Positions 16,702 through 25,880 of a DNA stretch of 64,000 nucleotides are shown here, piece after piece. Positions within the stretch are counted from its first letter, which is position 1. Each line of letters begins with the position of its first letter. The stretch is from Myxococcales bacterium. GTDB taxonomy: Bacteria > Myxococcota_A > Polyangia > Haliangiales > Haliangiaceae. The position numbers and the translations under genes are program-made. Location: the NCBI GenBank assembly GCA_016717005.1, contig JADJUF010000039.1, forward strand, positions 1,315,003 through 1,379,002, in the 5' to 3' direction. The notes beneath the pieces are model-generated. The model was not told the origin of the DNA and did not search any database. It saw only the letters and a program-made list of their open reading frames with translations.

Positions 16702-17883
16702 ATGCTCGCTCGCCGCTGCGTCACGCCCGCCCTGATCGCGCTGCTCGCCGCCTGCGACGGCGGCTCGTCGAGCCCCGGCGTCGACGCCGGCACCGCGATC
16801 GACGCGGTCGACTGGTTCGACGGCGGCGGCACCGACATCGGCCCGGCCGGCAACCCCAGCGGGTCGTGCAGCGCCGGCGTGCCCGCCCGCGGCCAGGCCA
16901 TCGACACGTCGTCGCCGACCACGGTCGTCGGCGCCGGCACCGCGGCCAGCTGCACGTTCGCCGCGCTCCAGGCCGCGGTCGCCGCCGGCGGCATCATCAC
17001 GTTCGCGTGCGGCCCCGACCTGGTCACGATCCCGGTGACCGCGACCTTGGCCCTGCCGCTCAACCGCGACACGACGATCGACGGCGGCCGCAGGATCGTC
17101 CTCGACGGCGGCGGCACGACCCAGCTGCTCCGCTTCGACAGCCCCAACTTCCGCGCGCTCGACACCGTCGTCCGGCTGCAGCACCTCGCGCTGGTCAACG
17201 GCAAGGCCACGCCGACCGAGGCGATCCCGTCGCCGCGCCCGGCGCCGTGCTCCCAGGGCTACAACGACGGCGAGGGCGGCGCGCTGTACATGCGCGACGG
17301 CAACCTCGACGTGATCGACTGCATCTTCCGCGGCAACCAGGCCGCGCCGCTCGGCCCCGACACCGGCGGCGGCGCGATCTACGTGGTCGGCAGCAAGACC
17401 GGCGTGGTGATCGCCGGCAGCACGTTCGAGCGCAACAGCGCGTCCAACGCGGCCGCGGTCGGCGGCCTGTTCGCCGAGCTCGCGATCTACGACAGCCTGT
17501 TCGCCGACAACACCGCCGAAGGCCACGACGCCAACAACAACGACCCGGCGCAGTGCAGCTTCATGAACAACGGCCAGAACGAGATCGGCTCGGGCGGCAA
17601 CGGCGGCGCCATCTACAGCGACGGCCAGTCGGTCGACGTGACCCTGTGCGGCGATCGGATCGTCGACAACGCCGCCGGCGACCGCGCGTTCGGCGGCGGC
17701 CTGTTCTTCACGTCGAACGACTTCGGCGGCGACCTGCGGATCATCGACACCGTCATGACGGGCAACACCGGCGGCCACTGGACCCAGGTCGCCACCGGCG
17801 CCACCACCAACGCCGGCACCGCGGTCGGCACCAACACCCACAGCCTGACGATCGTCAACTCGACGCTGCAGGGCGTGCCGTAG
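16702..17883 (+). CDS. right-handed beta-helix lipoprotein
   Basis: A 393-residue product with signal peptide and lipobox (IALLAACDGG), an Asp/Gly linker and a repetitive beta-helix body of the pectate-lyase/polymorphic-outer-membrane-protein kind: DTTIDGGRRIVLDGGG, GNLDVIDCIFRGNQA, VVIAGSTFERNSAS and DSLFADNT repeat the strand-turn-Asn pattern. It is probably anchored at the outer membrane; function unknown. It is divergent from sfsA and faces the S1 gene across an array of repeats. Confidence 0.75.
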   Translation: MLARRCVTPALIALLAACDGGSSSPGVDAGTAIDAVDWFDGGGTDIGPAGNPSGSCSAGVPARGQAIDTSSPTTVVGAGTAASCTFAALQAAVAAGGIITFACGPDLVTIPVTATLALPLNRDTTIDGGRRIVLDGGGTTQLLRFDSPNFRALDTVVRLQHLALVNGKATPTEAIPSPRPAPCSQGYNDGEGGALYMRDGNLDVIDCIFRGNQAAPLGPDTGGGAIYVVGSKTGVVIAGSTFERNSASNAAAVGGLFAELAIYDSLFADNTAEGHDANNNDPAQCSFMNNGQNEIGSGGNGGAIYSDGQSVDVTLCGDRIVDNAAGDRAFGGGLFFTSNDFGGDLRIIDTVMTGNTGGHWTQVATGATTNAGTAVGTNTHSLTIVNSTLQGVP

Positions 17884-17936
17884 CCCGGCACGGCGGGCTG
17901 TCCCGACGGGCCCGCGGGACCTCACGGCGTCCCGGC

Positions 17937-18195
17937 GCCCCGTGCGTCACCGCGTCAGCCTGGCGACCATGTCGGCCAGCGCGCCGAGCTTGGCCGGCGC
18001 CCCGCGCGTCACCGCGTCAGCCTGGCGACCATGTCGGCCAGCGCGCCGAGCTTGGCCGGCGCCCCGCGCGTCACCGCGTCAGCCTGGCGACCATGTCGGC
18101 CAGCGCGCCGAGCTTGGCCGGCGCCCCGCGCGTCACGTCTTCAGCTTGGCGAACATCGCCGCCAGCGTGCCGAGGCGCGGCGCCCGCGGCGGACG
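17937..18195 (+). repeat. four tandem copies of the S1 gene's 3' end
   Basis: The gap between two convergent genes holds units starting gtcacc/gtcacg at 17945, 18008, 18070 and 18132 (steps 63, 62, 62). Read on the minus strand, the three outer copies each encode PAKLGALADMVARLTR and a TGA. The inner copy encodes LGTLAAMFAKLKT and TGA. The native gene ends PARLGTLADMFAKLKK and TAG. The outer copies are nearly identical to one another and differ from the native tail at many positions. No start codon precedes them. Confidence 0.9.
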
Positions 18196-19380
18196 CTACT
18201 TCTTCAGCTTGGCGAACATGTCGGCCAGCGTGCCGAGCCTGGCTGGCGCCGGCGTGATCGAGGCCCGGGCCTCGGCCAGGTCGTTGGCCTCGGCGCGCGC
18301 GACCGCGGCCGCGATCGACAGCGACACCCGGTGCTTGTCGGCGTCGACGCCGAGGATGATCACCTCGATCTGCTGCCCGACCGAGACCACCTCCTTGGGG
18401 TGGTTGATCCGGCGGCCGGCGCCGAGCTCGCTGACGTGGACCAGGCCCTCGATCGTCGGCAGCACCTCGACGAACGCGCCGAACGGCTGCAGCCGCGTGA
18501 CCGTGCCCTTGACGGTGCTGCCGACCACCAGCGACTGGACGACCTGGCCCCACGGATCGTCCATGAGCGCCTTGATCGACAGCGCGATGCGCGGGCGCTT
18601 GCCGTCGACCGCCTCCTCGATCGACTTGACCTGGACGTCGAGCTCCTGCTCGAGCTGGAGCACGTCCTCGGGCTTCTCGACCCGGCTGTGGCCGAGCTCG
18701 CTGACGTGGAGCATGCCCTCGATGCCGCCGAGGTCGACGAACGCGCCGAACGGCTTGAAGCCGGTGACCCGGCCGCGCAGGACCGCGCCCACGACCAGCC
18801 GGTCCTTGAGGTCGGCCGCCTTGCGCGCGTTCTCCTCCTCGAGCAGGGCCCGGCGCGACAGCACCAGGTTGCCGCGCTCGTACTGGGTGACGCGGAACTC
18901 CAGGCGCTGGCCGACGAAGACGCTCTGGTCGGCGACGAACCGGGCGTCGACCTGCGACGCCGGGCAGAACCCGCGCACGCCGGCGACCTCGACCTCGAGG
19001 CCGCCCTTGATCGCGCCGGTGACCTTGCCCTCGACCGGGATGCCCAGCTCGTGCGCCTGGACCAGCTCGGCCTTGGCCTCGGACCCGCGCCCGAGCCGGA
19101 CCCGCAGCACCAGCGCGCCGTTGCGCTCGCCGGCGACGCGGGCCTCGATCTTGTCGCCGATCTTGACCCGGACGGTGCCGTCGTCGGCCACGACCTGGTC
19201 GCGGTCGAGCACGCCCTCGGACTTGCCGCCGAGGTCGACGAACACCGCGTCCTTGCCGATCGACGTGATCACGCCCGTGACCATGTCGCCGGGCTTGGGG
19301 CGCTTGACCACGGCCGAGGCCTTGGTCTGGCCTTGCTCGGTCTGGGCGAACAGCGCGGCGAAGTCGTCGTCGTCGGTCAT
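18196..19380 (-). CDS. S1-domain RNA-binding protein (four S1 repeats)
   Basis: A 394-residue protein with four S1 domains at about 29-95, 110-178, 195-273 and 288-362 (GDMVTGVITSIGKDAVFVDLG; GAVLRGRVTGFKPFGAFVDLG; GSTVKGTVTRLQPFGAFVEVL). The later repeats carry the F-x-PFGAFV..L..G..HVSEL core. Classical S1 of Gram-negatives has six repeats, so this is probably a second S1-like protein acting on mRNA, not the ribosomal one. The start has GGGAGG upstream, and TTGACA (minus strand, near 19425) may belong to its promoter. Its last 15 codons are repeated downstream. Confidence 0.88.
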   Translation of the reverse strand: MTDDDDFAALFAQTEQGQTKASAVVKRPKPGDMVTGVITSIGKDAVFVDLGGKSEGVLDRDQVVADDGTVRVKIGDKIEARVAGERNGALVLRVRLGRGSEAKAELVQAHELGIPVEGKVTGAIKGGLEVEVAGVRGFCPASQVDARFVADQSVFVGQRLEFRVTQYERGNLVLSRRALLEEENARKAADLKDRLVVGAVLRGRVTGFKPFGAFVDLGGIEGMLHVSELGHSRVEKPEDVLQLEQELDVQVKSIEEAVDGKRPRIALSIKALMDDPWGQVVQSLVVGSTVKGTVTRLQPFGAFVEVLPTIEGLVHVSELGAGRRINHPKEVVSVGQQIEVIILGVDADKHRVSLSIAAAVARAEANDLAEARASITPAPARLGTLADMFAKLKK

Positions 19381-19475
19381 GGCCGGCGCATCCTCCCCGC
19401 GCCGACCGATGGTGTCAACGGTGGAAGCCGCGCACCGGGGTTGACAGCGCCCGCCCGATTAAGTGACCTACGCTC

Positions 19476-21152
19476 ATGGGACTGCCCGCGCTGGCCGCGG
19501 TGGTGGTGGCCGCGCTCGCGCTCGGCTATCGCTTCTATGGACGCTACGTCGCCGCGCAGTTCGCGCTCGACGACGCGACCGTCACGCCCGCCCACCGCAA
19601 GGCCGACGGCGTCGACTTCGTGCCGACCCGCCCGTTCTACCTGTTCGGCCAGCACTTCTCGGCCATCGCCGCGGCCGGGCCGATCGTCGGGCCGATCCTG
19701 GCGTGCCAGCAGTTCGGCTGGCTGCCGTGCCTGCTGTGGATCAGCTTCGGCGTGGTCTTCATCGGCGCGGTCCACGACGCCTCGGCCCTGGTCGCCTCGG
19801 TCCGCCACGACGCCAAGTCGATCGCCGAGGTGGTCAAGGTCCACCTGGGCCGGCGCGCGTGGCTGGCGATCCTGGCGTTCATCTGGCTGGCGCTGATCTA
19901 CGTGATCGTCGCGTTCGTCGACATCACCGCCGGCACGTTCGTCACCGGCGACGCCGACACCGCCGGCCTGACCTTCCGCTTCAACCAGGGCGGCGCGGTG
20001 GCGCTGGCGAGCCTCCTGTACCTGGGCCTGGCGCTGGTCATGGGCACGATCGATCGGCTGTGGCACCCGCCGCTGTGGTTGCAGACGCTGATCTTCGTGC
20101 CGGCGACGCTGTTCGTCGTGTGGTTCGGCACCCAGCACTCGACGCTCTTGGTGCTCAGCTGGAAGACCTGGGTCGTGCTGCTGATGGCGTACTGCGCGGT
20201 CGCGTCGGTGACGCCGATGTGGCTCTTGATGCAGCCGCGCGGGTACCTGGGCGGGTTCGTGCTGTACGGCGCGCTCCTGGTCGGCGTGATCGGCATCTTC
20301 TTTGGCGGCTTCACCATCGAGCAGCCCAGCTACGTCCGCGGCTCGCTGTTCGGCGGCGCCGGCATGTTCCCGTTCCTGTTCGTCACGATCGCCTGCGGCG
20401 CGTGCTCGGGCTTCCACGGCCTGGTGTGCTCGGGCACGACCTCCAAGCAGATCGATCGCGAGAGCCACTGCCACCCGATCGGGTACGGCGCGATGCTGCT
20501 CGAGGCGTTCGTCGCGCTGATCGCGCTGGCCACGGTGATGATCGTCGCCGGCAAGCCGAGCGGCGGGCCCGGCGCGATCTACGCCCGCGGGCTGGGCCAG
20601 TTCATCGCGCTGATCATCGGCGACTCGCCCGAGCGCCTGACGATCGCGACCACGTTCGGCGCGATGGCGCTGTCGACCTTCATCTTCGACACGCTCGACT
20701 CGGCGACGCGCCTGGGCCGGTACGTCCTGCAGGAGCTGTTCGGCGCCGAGGGCCTGCCGGCGGCGGTGCTCGCGACCCTGGCCACGTGCCTGGTGCCGCT
20801 CGGGTTCCTGATGTTCGGCAGCTCGGGCCGGTTCCGGATGTTCTGGGCCTTGTTCGGGACCTCGAACCAGCTCCTGGCCTCGCTGTCGCTGCTGGCGATC
20901 TCGGTGTGGCTGTACCGCGGCGGCGGCAAGCACAAGGGCCGGATCCCGTGGTTCACGGCGGTGCCGATGGTGCTCGTGCTCGCGGTCACGGTCACGTCGC
21001 TGGTGCTGCAGGCCCGGGCCGTGGTCACGGCCGGCCTCGGCTCGACCGCGTGGATCAACGGCGCGGTGTCGGTGGTGCTCCTGGGCCTGGCCGCGACCCT
21101 GCTCGGCTACGGCGTCGCGGTCGTGCGCGGCCGCGCGGTGGAGGTCGGGTGA
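19476..21152 (+). CDS. cstA: CstA-family carbon starvation transporter
   Basis: A 558-residue polytopic membrane protein of the CstA family (E. coli CstA and BtsT), which import peptides or pyruvate with protons. Motifs include HFSAIAAAGPIVGPILA, GAVHDASALVAS, FVDITAGTF and CGACSGFHGLVCSGTTSKQI. A TTGACA hexamer at 19441-19446 sits 30 bp before the ATG. The stop overlaps the GTG of a histidine kinase gene, suggesting co-translation with a sensor. Family length is usually 550-700 residues. Confidence 0.93.
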   Translation: MGLPALAAVVVAALALGYRFYGRYVAAQFALDDATVTPAHRKADGVDFVPTRPFYLFGQHFSAIAAAGPIVGPILACQQFGWLPCLLWISFGVVFIGAVHDASALVASVRHDAKSIAEVVKVHLGRRAWLAILAFIWLALIYVIVAFVDITAGTFVTGDADTAGLTFRFNQGGAVALASLLYLGLALVMGTIDRLWHPPLWLQTLIFVPATLFVVWFGTQHSTLLVLSWKTWVVLLMAYCAVASVTPMWLLMQPRGYLGGFVLYGALLVGVIGIFFGGFTIEQPSYVRGSLFGGAGMFPFLFVTIACGACSGFHGLVCSGTTSKQIDRESHCHPIGYGAMLLEAFVALIALATVMIVAGKPSGGPGAIYARGLGQFIALIIGDSPERLTIATTFGAMALSTFIFDTLDSATRLGRYVLQELFGAEGLPAAVLATLATCLVPLGFLMFGSSGRFRMFWALFGTSNQLLASLSLLAISVWLYRGGGKHKGRIPWFTAVPMVLVLAVTVTSLVLQARAVVTAGLGSTAWINGAVSVVLLGLAATLLGYGVAVVRGRAVEVG

Positions 21153-23377
21153 GCCACCCGCTCGACGACGCTCTCGCCGCCGCCGGCATCCTGACGGTGA
21201 CGCTCGACCGCGCCGGGGTCGTGCGGTCGGCCAGCGCCGCCGCCCAGCTCTTGCTGGCGTGGCCGCCGACCGCGCTGGTGGGCCGGCCGATCGCCGAGCT
21301 GCTGTTCGCGGACCACGCGATCATGGCCGAGTACCAGCTCGTGCGCGGGACCGCGCCGACGCTCACGACCGCGTGGAAGTGGCGGACCGGCGCCGGCGAG
21401 CTGCGGCCGTTGACCGCGACCTGGCACCAGCGCGCCGACGGCTGGACCGGCGTGATCACCCGGACCGCGCTCACGGCCGCCGCGCCAGCGCCGCTCGATC
21501 GGGGCCCGCGCCACCTGCTCGAGGCCCAGCGCCTGGCCCGGGTCGGCAGCTTCACCTACGAGGTCGCGACCGGCCAGGTGTCCTGGTCGGACATGATGTA
21601 CCAGCTGCACGACCGCGACCCGAGCCGACCCCCGACCGTCACCCAGGCCGAGTACCTCGCGATCGGCCATCCCGACGACGTCGATCGCATGTTCGCCGCG
21701 GGCCGCGCCGCGCTCGCCAGCGCCGGCGAGGCCGAGGCCACCTACCGGGTCCGGCGCGCCGACGGCTCGTGGCGCCACCTCCAGACCCGCATGGTGTGCG
21801 AGCGGACCGACGACGGCACGCCGATCTTGATCACCGGCATCGTCAAGGACGTCAGCGACGAGCTCTTGGCCCGCGACGAGCTGATCCGCGACCGCGAGCG
21901 CGCGCGCGACGACGCCGCCGCCAAGACCCGCTTCCTGGCGCAGGTCACGCACGAGCTGCGCACGCCGCTGGCCGGCGTGATCGGCATGATCGACCTGGCC
22001 TCGACCGACACCAGCGCGACCGCGCGCGGCGATCACCTGGCCAGCGCCCGCGCCTCGGCGCGCCACCTGCTCGAGCTGATCGACGACCTCCTCGACGCCA
22101 GCCGCGAGGACTCGTGGACGATCAACGTCGTCACGATCGACTTCGACCTGCGCGACGTCGTGGCCCAGGCGCTGGCGATGGTGTCGCCGCGGGCGCGCAA
22201 GAAGGGCCTGCTGCTCCAGGCCGAGGTGGCCGAGATGATCACCGCGCGCCGGGGCGACCCGCTGCGGCTGCGGCAGATCCTCGTCAACCTGCTCTACAAC
22301 GCGGTCAAGTACACGCCGCGCGGTCGGGTCAGCATCAGCGTCGTGGCCCAGGACGACGGCGTGATCGTGTTCACGATCGCCGACACCGGCGTCGGCATCG
22401 CGACCGAGCAGCAGGCCGCGGTGTTCGAGCCGTTCGTCCAGGCCCACGGCGACGACGTCAACGAGGGCGTCGGCCTCGGGCTGGCCATCACCCGCGAGCT
22501 GATCTCGCTCCTGGGCGGCACGATCGTGCTGCGCTCGGAGGTCGGCACCGGCACCGAGGTGACCGTCACGCTGACGCTGCCGACCAGCACCGGCCCCAGC
22601 GCCGATCGCCTGCGCGCGATCGATCCGGGGTCGACGCCGTCGCTGCCGCTCCTGCCGGTCAACTCGCGCTCGCTGCGCATCCTGGTGGCCGAGGATCACG
22701 CGACCAACGCGGCGATCGCGATGGCGATCCTCGAGCGCGCCGGCCACCGGCCGCTGTGGGTCGGCACCGGCGCCGCGGCGGTCGCGGCGGTCGCGGCCGA
22801 GCGCTTCGACGCGGTCCTGATGGACCTCGAGATGCCCGAGCTCGACGGCGCCGAGGCCACGCGCCGGATCCGCGCCGCCGAGCACCGCGGCGGCGCCCTG
22901 CGCCTGCCGATCATCGCGCTGTCGGCCCACAAGCACGCCGAGGGCACCGCCGCCGCCGCGGGCATGGACGCGTACCTGGGCAAGCCGCTCGACGCGATCG
23001 CGCTCGGCGAGCTGCTCGAGCGGGTCATCGGCGGGGACCTGCGCGGGCCGATCGATCACATGGCGCGCCTGGCCAAGGTCGGGGGCCGCGCCGAGCTGGC
23101 GCGCACGATCGTCGGGACCTTCCTCAGCCACCAGCCGACGCTGATCGACATGATCGACGCCGCGCTGGCCGCCCGCCACGCCGAGGATCTCCGGCGCGCG
23201 GCCCACGGCCTGCGCGGCGCGCTGCTCATGGTCGGCGCGGTCGAGGCCGCGACCATCGCCGACGAGCTGGAGCAGCGCACGCTCGAGCCGCGCGACCTGG
23301 ATGAGGCGATCCGGCTCCGCCACCGCCTGGCGATCGAGATCGCGCGGGCCGGCGCCGAGCTGGCGCTGGCGCAGTAG
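21149..23377 (+). CDS. hybrid sensor histidine kinase with PAS, REC and Hpt
   Basis: A 742-residue cytoplasmic hybrid kinase with no membrane segment. Order: PAS-like (about 8-110), second PAS/PAC (about 125-250, YRVRRADGSWRHLQTRM), HisKA with FLAQVTHELRTPLAGVIGM, HATPase_c with NLLYNAVKYT, DTGVGI and GVGLGLAI, a receiver (ILVAEDHATNA; phospho-Asp in AVLMDLEMPELDG; Lys in YLGKPLD) and a C-terminal Hpt with RRAAHGLRGALL. GTG start overlaps the cstA stop, so sensor and transporter are one operon. A separate downstream regulator must take the phosphate if transcription is the output. Confidence 0.92.
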   Translation: MSHPLDDALAAAGILTVTLDRAGVVRSASAAAQLLLAWPPTALVGRPIAELLFADHAIMAEYQLVRGTAPTLTTAWKWRTGAGELRPLTATWHQRADGWTGVITRTALTAAAPAPLDRGPRHLLEAQRLARVGSFTYEVATGQVSWSDMMYQLHDRDPSRPPTVTQAEYLAIGHPDDVDRMFAAGRAALASAGEAEATYRVRRADGSWRHLQTRMVCERTDDGTPILITGIVKDVSDELLARDELIRDRERARDDAAAKTRFLAQVTHELRTPLAGVIGMIDLASTDTSATARGDHLASARASARHLLELIDDLLDASREDSWTINVVTIDFDLRDVVAQALAMVSPRARKKGLLLQAEVAEMITARRGDPLRLRQILVNLLYNAVKYTPRGRVSISVVAQDDGVIVFTIADTGVGIATEQQAAVFEPFVQAHGDDVNEGVGLGLAITRELISLLGGTIVLRSEVGTGTEVTVTLTLPTSTGPSADRLRAIDPGSTPSLPLLPVNSRSLRILVAEDHATNAAIAMAILERAGHRPLWVGTGAAAVAAVAAERFDAVLMDLEMPELDGAEATRRIRAAEHRGGALRLPIIALSAHKHAEGTAAAAGMDAYLGKPLDAIALGELLERVIGGDLRGPIDHMARLAKVGGRAELARTIVGTFLSHQPTLIDMIDAALAARHAEDLRRAAHGLRGALLMVGAVEAATIADELEQRTLEPRDLDEAIRLRHRLAIEIARAGAELALAQ

Positions 23378-23378
23378 C

Positions 23379-23579
23379 CGCCGCTCGTCGTCGCGGCGCG
23401 ATCACCGCCCGAGCAGGAGCGCCCGCGGGCGGACCTCGCCGCTCGTCGCCACGGCGCGGTCACCGCCCGAGCAGGAGCGCCCGCGGGCGGACCTCGCCGC
23501 TCGTCGTCGCGGCGCGGTCACCGCCCGAGCAGGAGCGCCCGCGGGCGGACCTCGCCGCTCGTCGCCGCGCGCGGCGCGG
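23379..23579 (+). repeat. tandem copies of the 3' end of the next (minus) gene
   Basis: The 202-bp gap between convergent genes has caccgcccgagcagg at 23403, 23461 and 23519, and the native gene end at 23581 (steps 58, 58, 62). On the minus strand each copy reads EVRPRALLLGR then TGA, while the native gene ends SQRVLLLGR then TGA. Each unit also carries the palindrome cgcccgcgggcg. The copies share the final LLLGR and stop but have a common, different upstream part. Confidence 0.9.
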
Positions 23580-24278
23580 TCACCGCCCGAGCAGGAGCAC
23601 GCGCTGGCTGGCGCCGCCGGGCGCGGTGATCCGCAGCGCGTGGTCGCCGGCCGGCATGGTCAGGTGCATGTGGCCGCGGGCGACGTCGGCGTCGCCGCGC
23701 ATGCCCGCCGCGATCGCGGCGTCGAGCTCGACCAGGTACTGCACGTCGCCGGTCAGCTCGTGCCCGAACGCGCGGCCGGCCACGTCGAGCTGGACCTCGG
23801 CCCCGGCCGGCGCCTGGAACGCGCGGTCGGCGCCGATCACCGACAGCTCGGTCATGCCGGCGGCGTCGGCCTCGATGCCGAGGTCGCTGATCGTCGCGAC
23901 CTCGACCGGCAGGTAGTCGATCTCGTAGCCGGCGCGATCGACGATGATCAGATCGACCCGCCCGGCGCCGGTGCCGAGCACGCGGAACTCCGGCTCCGAG
24001 CCGAAGCGATCGGCGCTGAGCACGTCGAGCACCCACGGCGCGCTCGACACCAGGTCGAGGTCAGCGGCGCTGCGGCCGTTGGTGCCGGACAGCCGGATCG
24101 TCAGCGCGCCGCCGACGGCGACGCCGTCGCCGAGGTCGCAGCCGAGCTGGCCGCAGTCGTCCGGGGTGAGCTGGACCAGGCCGTTCTTGCCGGTCTCGAC
24201 CTCGTTCCAGGTGCAGGCGACGAGGGAGGTGAAGGGCAGCGCGGCGAGGAGGAGGGCGAGGCGAGAGAGAGTAGGCAT
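23580..24278 (-). CDS. lipoprotein, unknown
   Basis: A 232-residue protein with signal peptide and lipobox (FTSLVACTW), followed by beta-rich segments (ALTIRLSGTN; VDLIIVDRAGYEIDYLPVEVATI) that suggest two Ig-like or similar sandwich domains. It is probably an envelope lipoprotein of unknown role. Three copies of its 3' end lie behind it. Confidence 0.65.
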   Translation of the reverse strand: MPTLSRLALLLAALPFTSLVACTWNEVETGKNGLVQLTPDDCGQLGCDLGDGVAVGGALTIRLSGTNGRSAADLDLVSSAPWVLDVLSADRFGSEPEFRVLGTGAGRVDLIIVDRAGYEIDYLPVEVATISDLGIEADAAGMTELSVIGADRAFQAPAGAEVQLDVAGRAFGHELTGDVQYLVELDAAIAAGMRGDADVARGHMHLTMPAGDHALRITAPGGASQRVLLLGR

Positions 24279-24402
24279 GCCCGTCGATAGAGCAACCGCG
24301 ATGCCGACCCACGCCCGCCGCCAACCTGCCGGAACTGCTCGCCGCGACCGTGAACGCGCGACGACAGCGAGTGTGCCGCGGCCCGGTGGGCCGCGACGTC
24401 GC

Positions 24403-25813
24403 TCACATCCCGACGCCGACGCCGAGCAGCACGTAGGTCACGGCCTGCGAGTAGTCGCCGGCCATGTCGGGGTTGCGGTTCTTGCCGGTCGGATCGACCG
24501 CGCGCGGCGCGGTGGTGCGGTCCATGTAGAACACGTGGCCCAGGGTCGCGGTCGCCGTGACCTTGCCGGTCATGTAGCGCACGCCCAGCTGCGGGATCAC
24601 CTTGGCCATGTCCATGAGCGCCGGGTCCATCGTCGCGTCGGGCACCGCGTTCGAGTCGTACAGGAGGCCGCCCTTGAGGTGCAGCGCGTCGCTGACCTCG
24701 TAGGTGCCGCCGACGCGCACGCCGATCGTGTCCTGCCAGGCCCGCGGGATGTTGACCACGAGCGGGCCCGAGTCGACGACCAGACCGTCGGCGTCGGCGT
24801 CGCACGTCGACCCGGGCGCGCCGGGGGTGACGAAGCACTGGTTCTTGAACCTGGACCAGCGCTGCCAGTCGAACGCGGCGTGGAGCACCACGTTGGTGGC
24901 CGCGCGCCAGACACCGCCGGCGCGCACGCCGTCGGGCAGCTGCTGGCGCAGCTCGACGTCGATCGCGGTCGGCGCCGAGTCGCCGAACTGGTTCGTGAGC
25001 GTGCCGGTGAAGGTCATGTCGCCGAAGCCCGGCTGCGAGTGGTACGACAGGCCGATCCGCGAGCACGGGGTCGGCTTCCACATCACGCCGATCGACGCCG
25101 ACAGGTCGAGGCTGTCGACCTCGAGCAGGCTGCGGCCCTCGGCGATCGAGCCGTCGGCGCGGACCAGGTCGTCGGTGCCATCGAAGTTGCGGGCGCGCAC
25201 CAGCGACAGGTTCGACTGCACCAGGTTGAGGCCGCCGCCGACGCTGAACCGGCCGTCGGGCGTCCGCCAGCCGGCCGCGAGCGTGTAGTAGATCGACTTC
25301 TGCGCGCCCTCGATCGAGGCCCAGCGCGCCGACGAGTCGACCGCGCCCGGGTAGGTCGCGTCGTTGGCGAACCGGCTCGTCCTTGTCCCACGACGCCTGG
25401 CCGCCGAACGGCACGCTCAGCCCGACGCCGATGCCGACGCCCTTGATCAGATCGTTGGTCACGATGCCCAGGAACGGGCTGACCAGCGTGTTGGCGAGCG
25501 TGGCCTTGCCGCTGTTGCGATCGACCGCGGCGGTCGGGGTGCCGGCCGCGCCGTCGCGGGCGTTGTCGATCGCGCCGACCGCGCGGTCGTAGTCGACGGT
25601 CCGGTAGATGAACAGCCCCTCGACGTAGGCGTGGGTGCCGGTGCTGTGCGCGATCCCGGCCGGGTTGTAGAACAACGCCGTCGGATCCGAGGTCGCGGCG
25701 TGGCCGTCCTCGCCGCCGAACCGCGTGGTCGAGAAGCCGCCGGCGTGCGCCACCGCGGGGATCCCGGCGGCGAGCGCGATCAGGACAGTGGACAGACGCG
25801 TGACAGATCGCAT
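24403..25813 (-). CDS. FadL/OMPP1-like outer membrane protein, frameshifted
   Basis: The N-terminal part starting at 25813 has a signal peptide (LSTVLIALAAGIPAVAHAGG) and the FadL-type start FSTTRFGGEDGHAATSDPTALFYNPAGIA, then GVGLSVPFGGQASWDKDEP. Near 25370 the frame must shift by one base to continue FANDATYPGAVDSSARW, SIYYTLAAGWRT, SNLSLVRARNF and the barrel end at 24403. The family transports hydrophobic compounds across the outer membrane. One surplus base explains the break, so an indel error is as likely as true inactivation. Confidence 0.75.
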
Positions 25814-25880
25814 GGTGGTTCGCCGGCTCGGGGGAAGTAGGCTTGACGTGGGGGGGCTTACGGGATGAAAGTTTGCAGGC

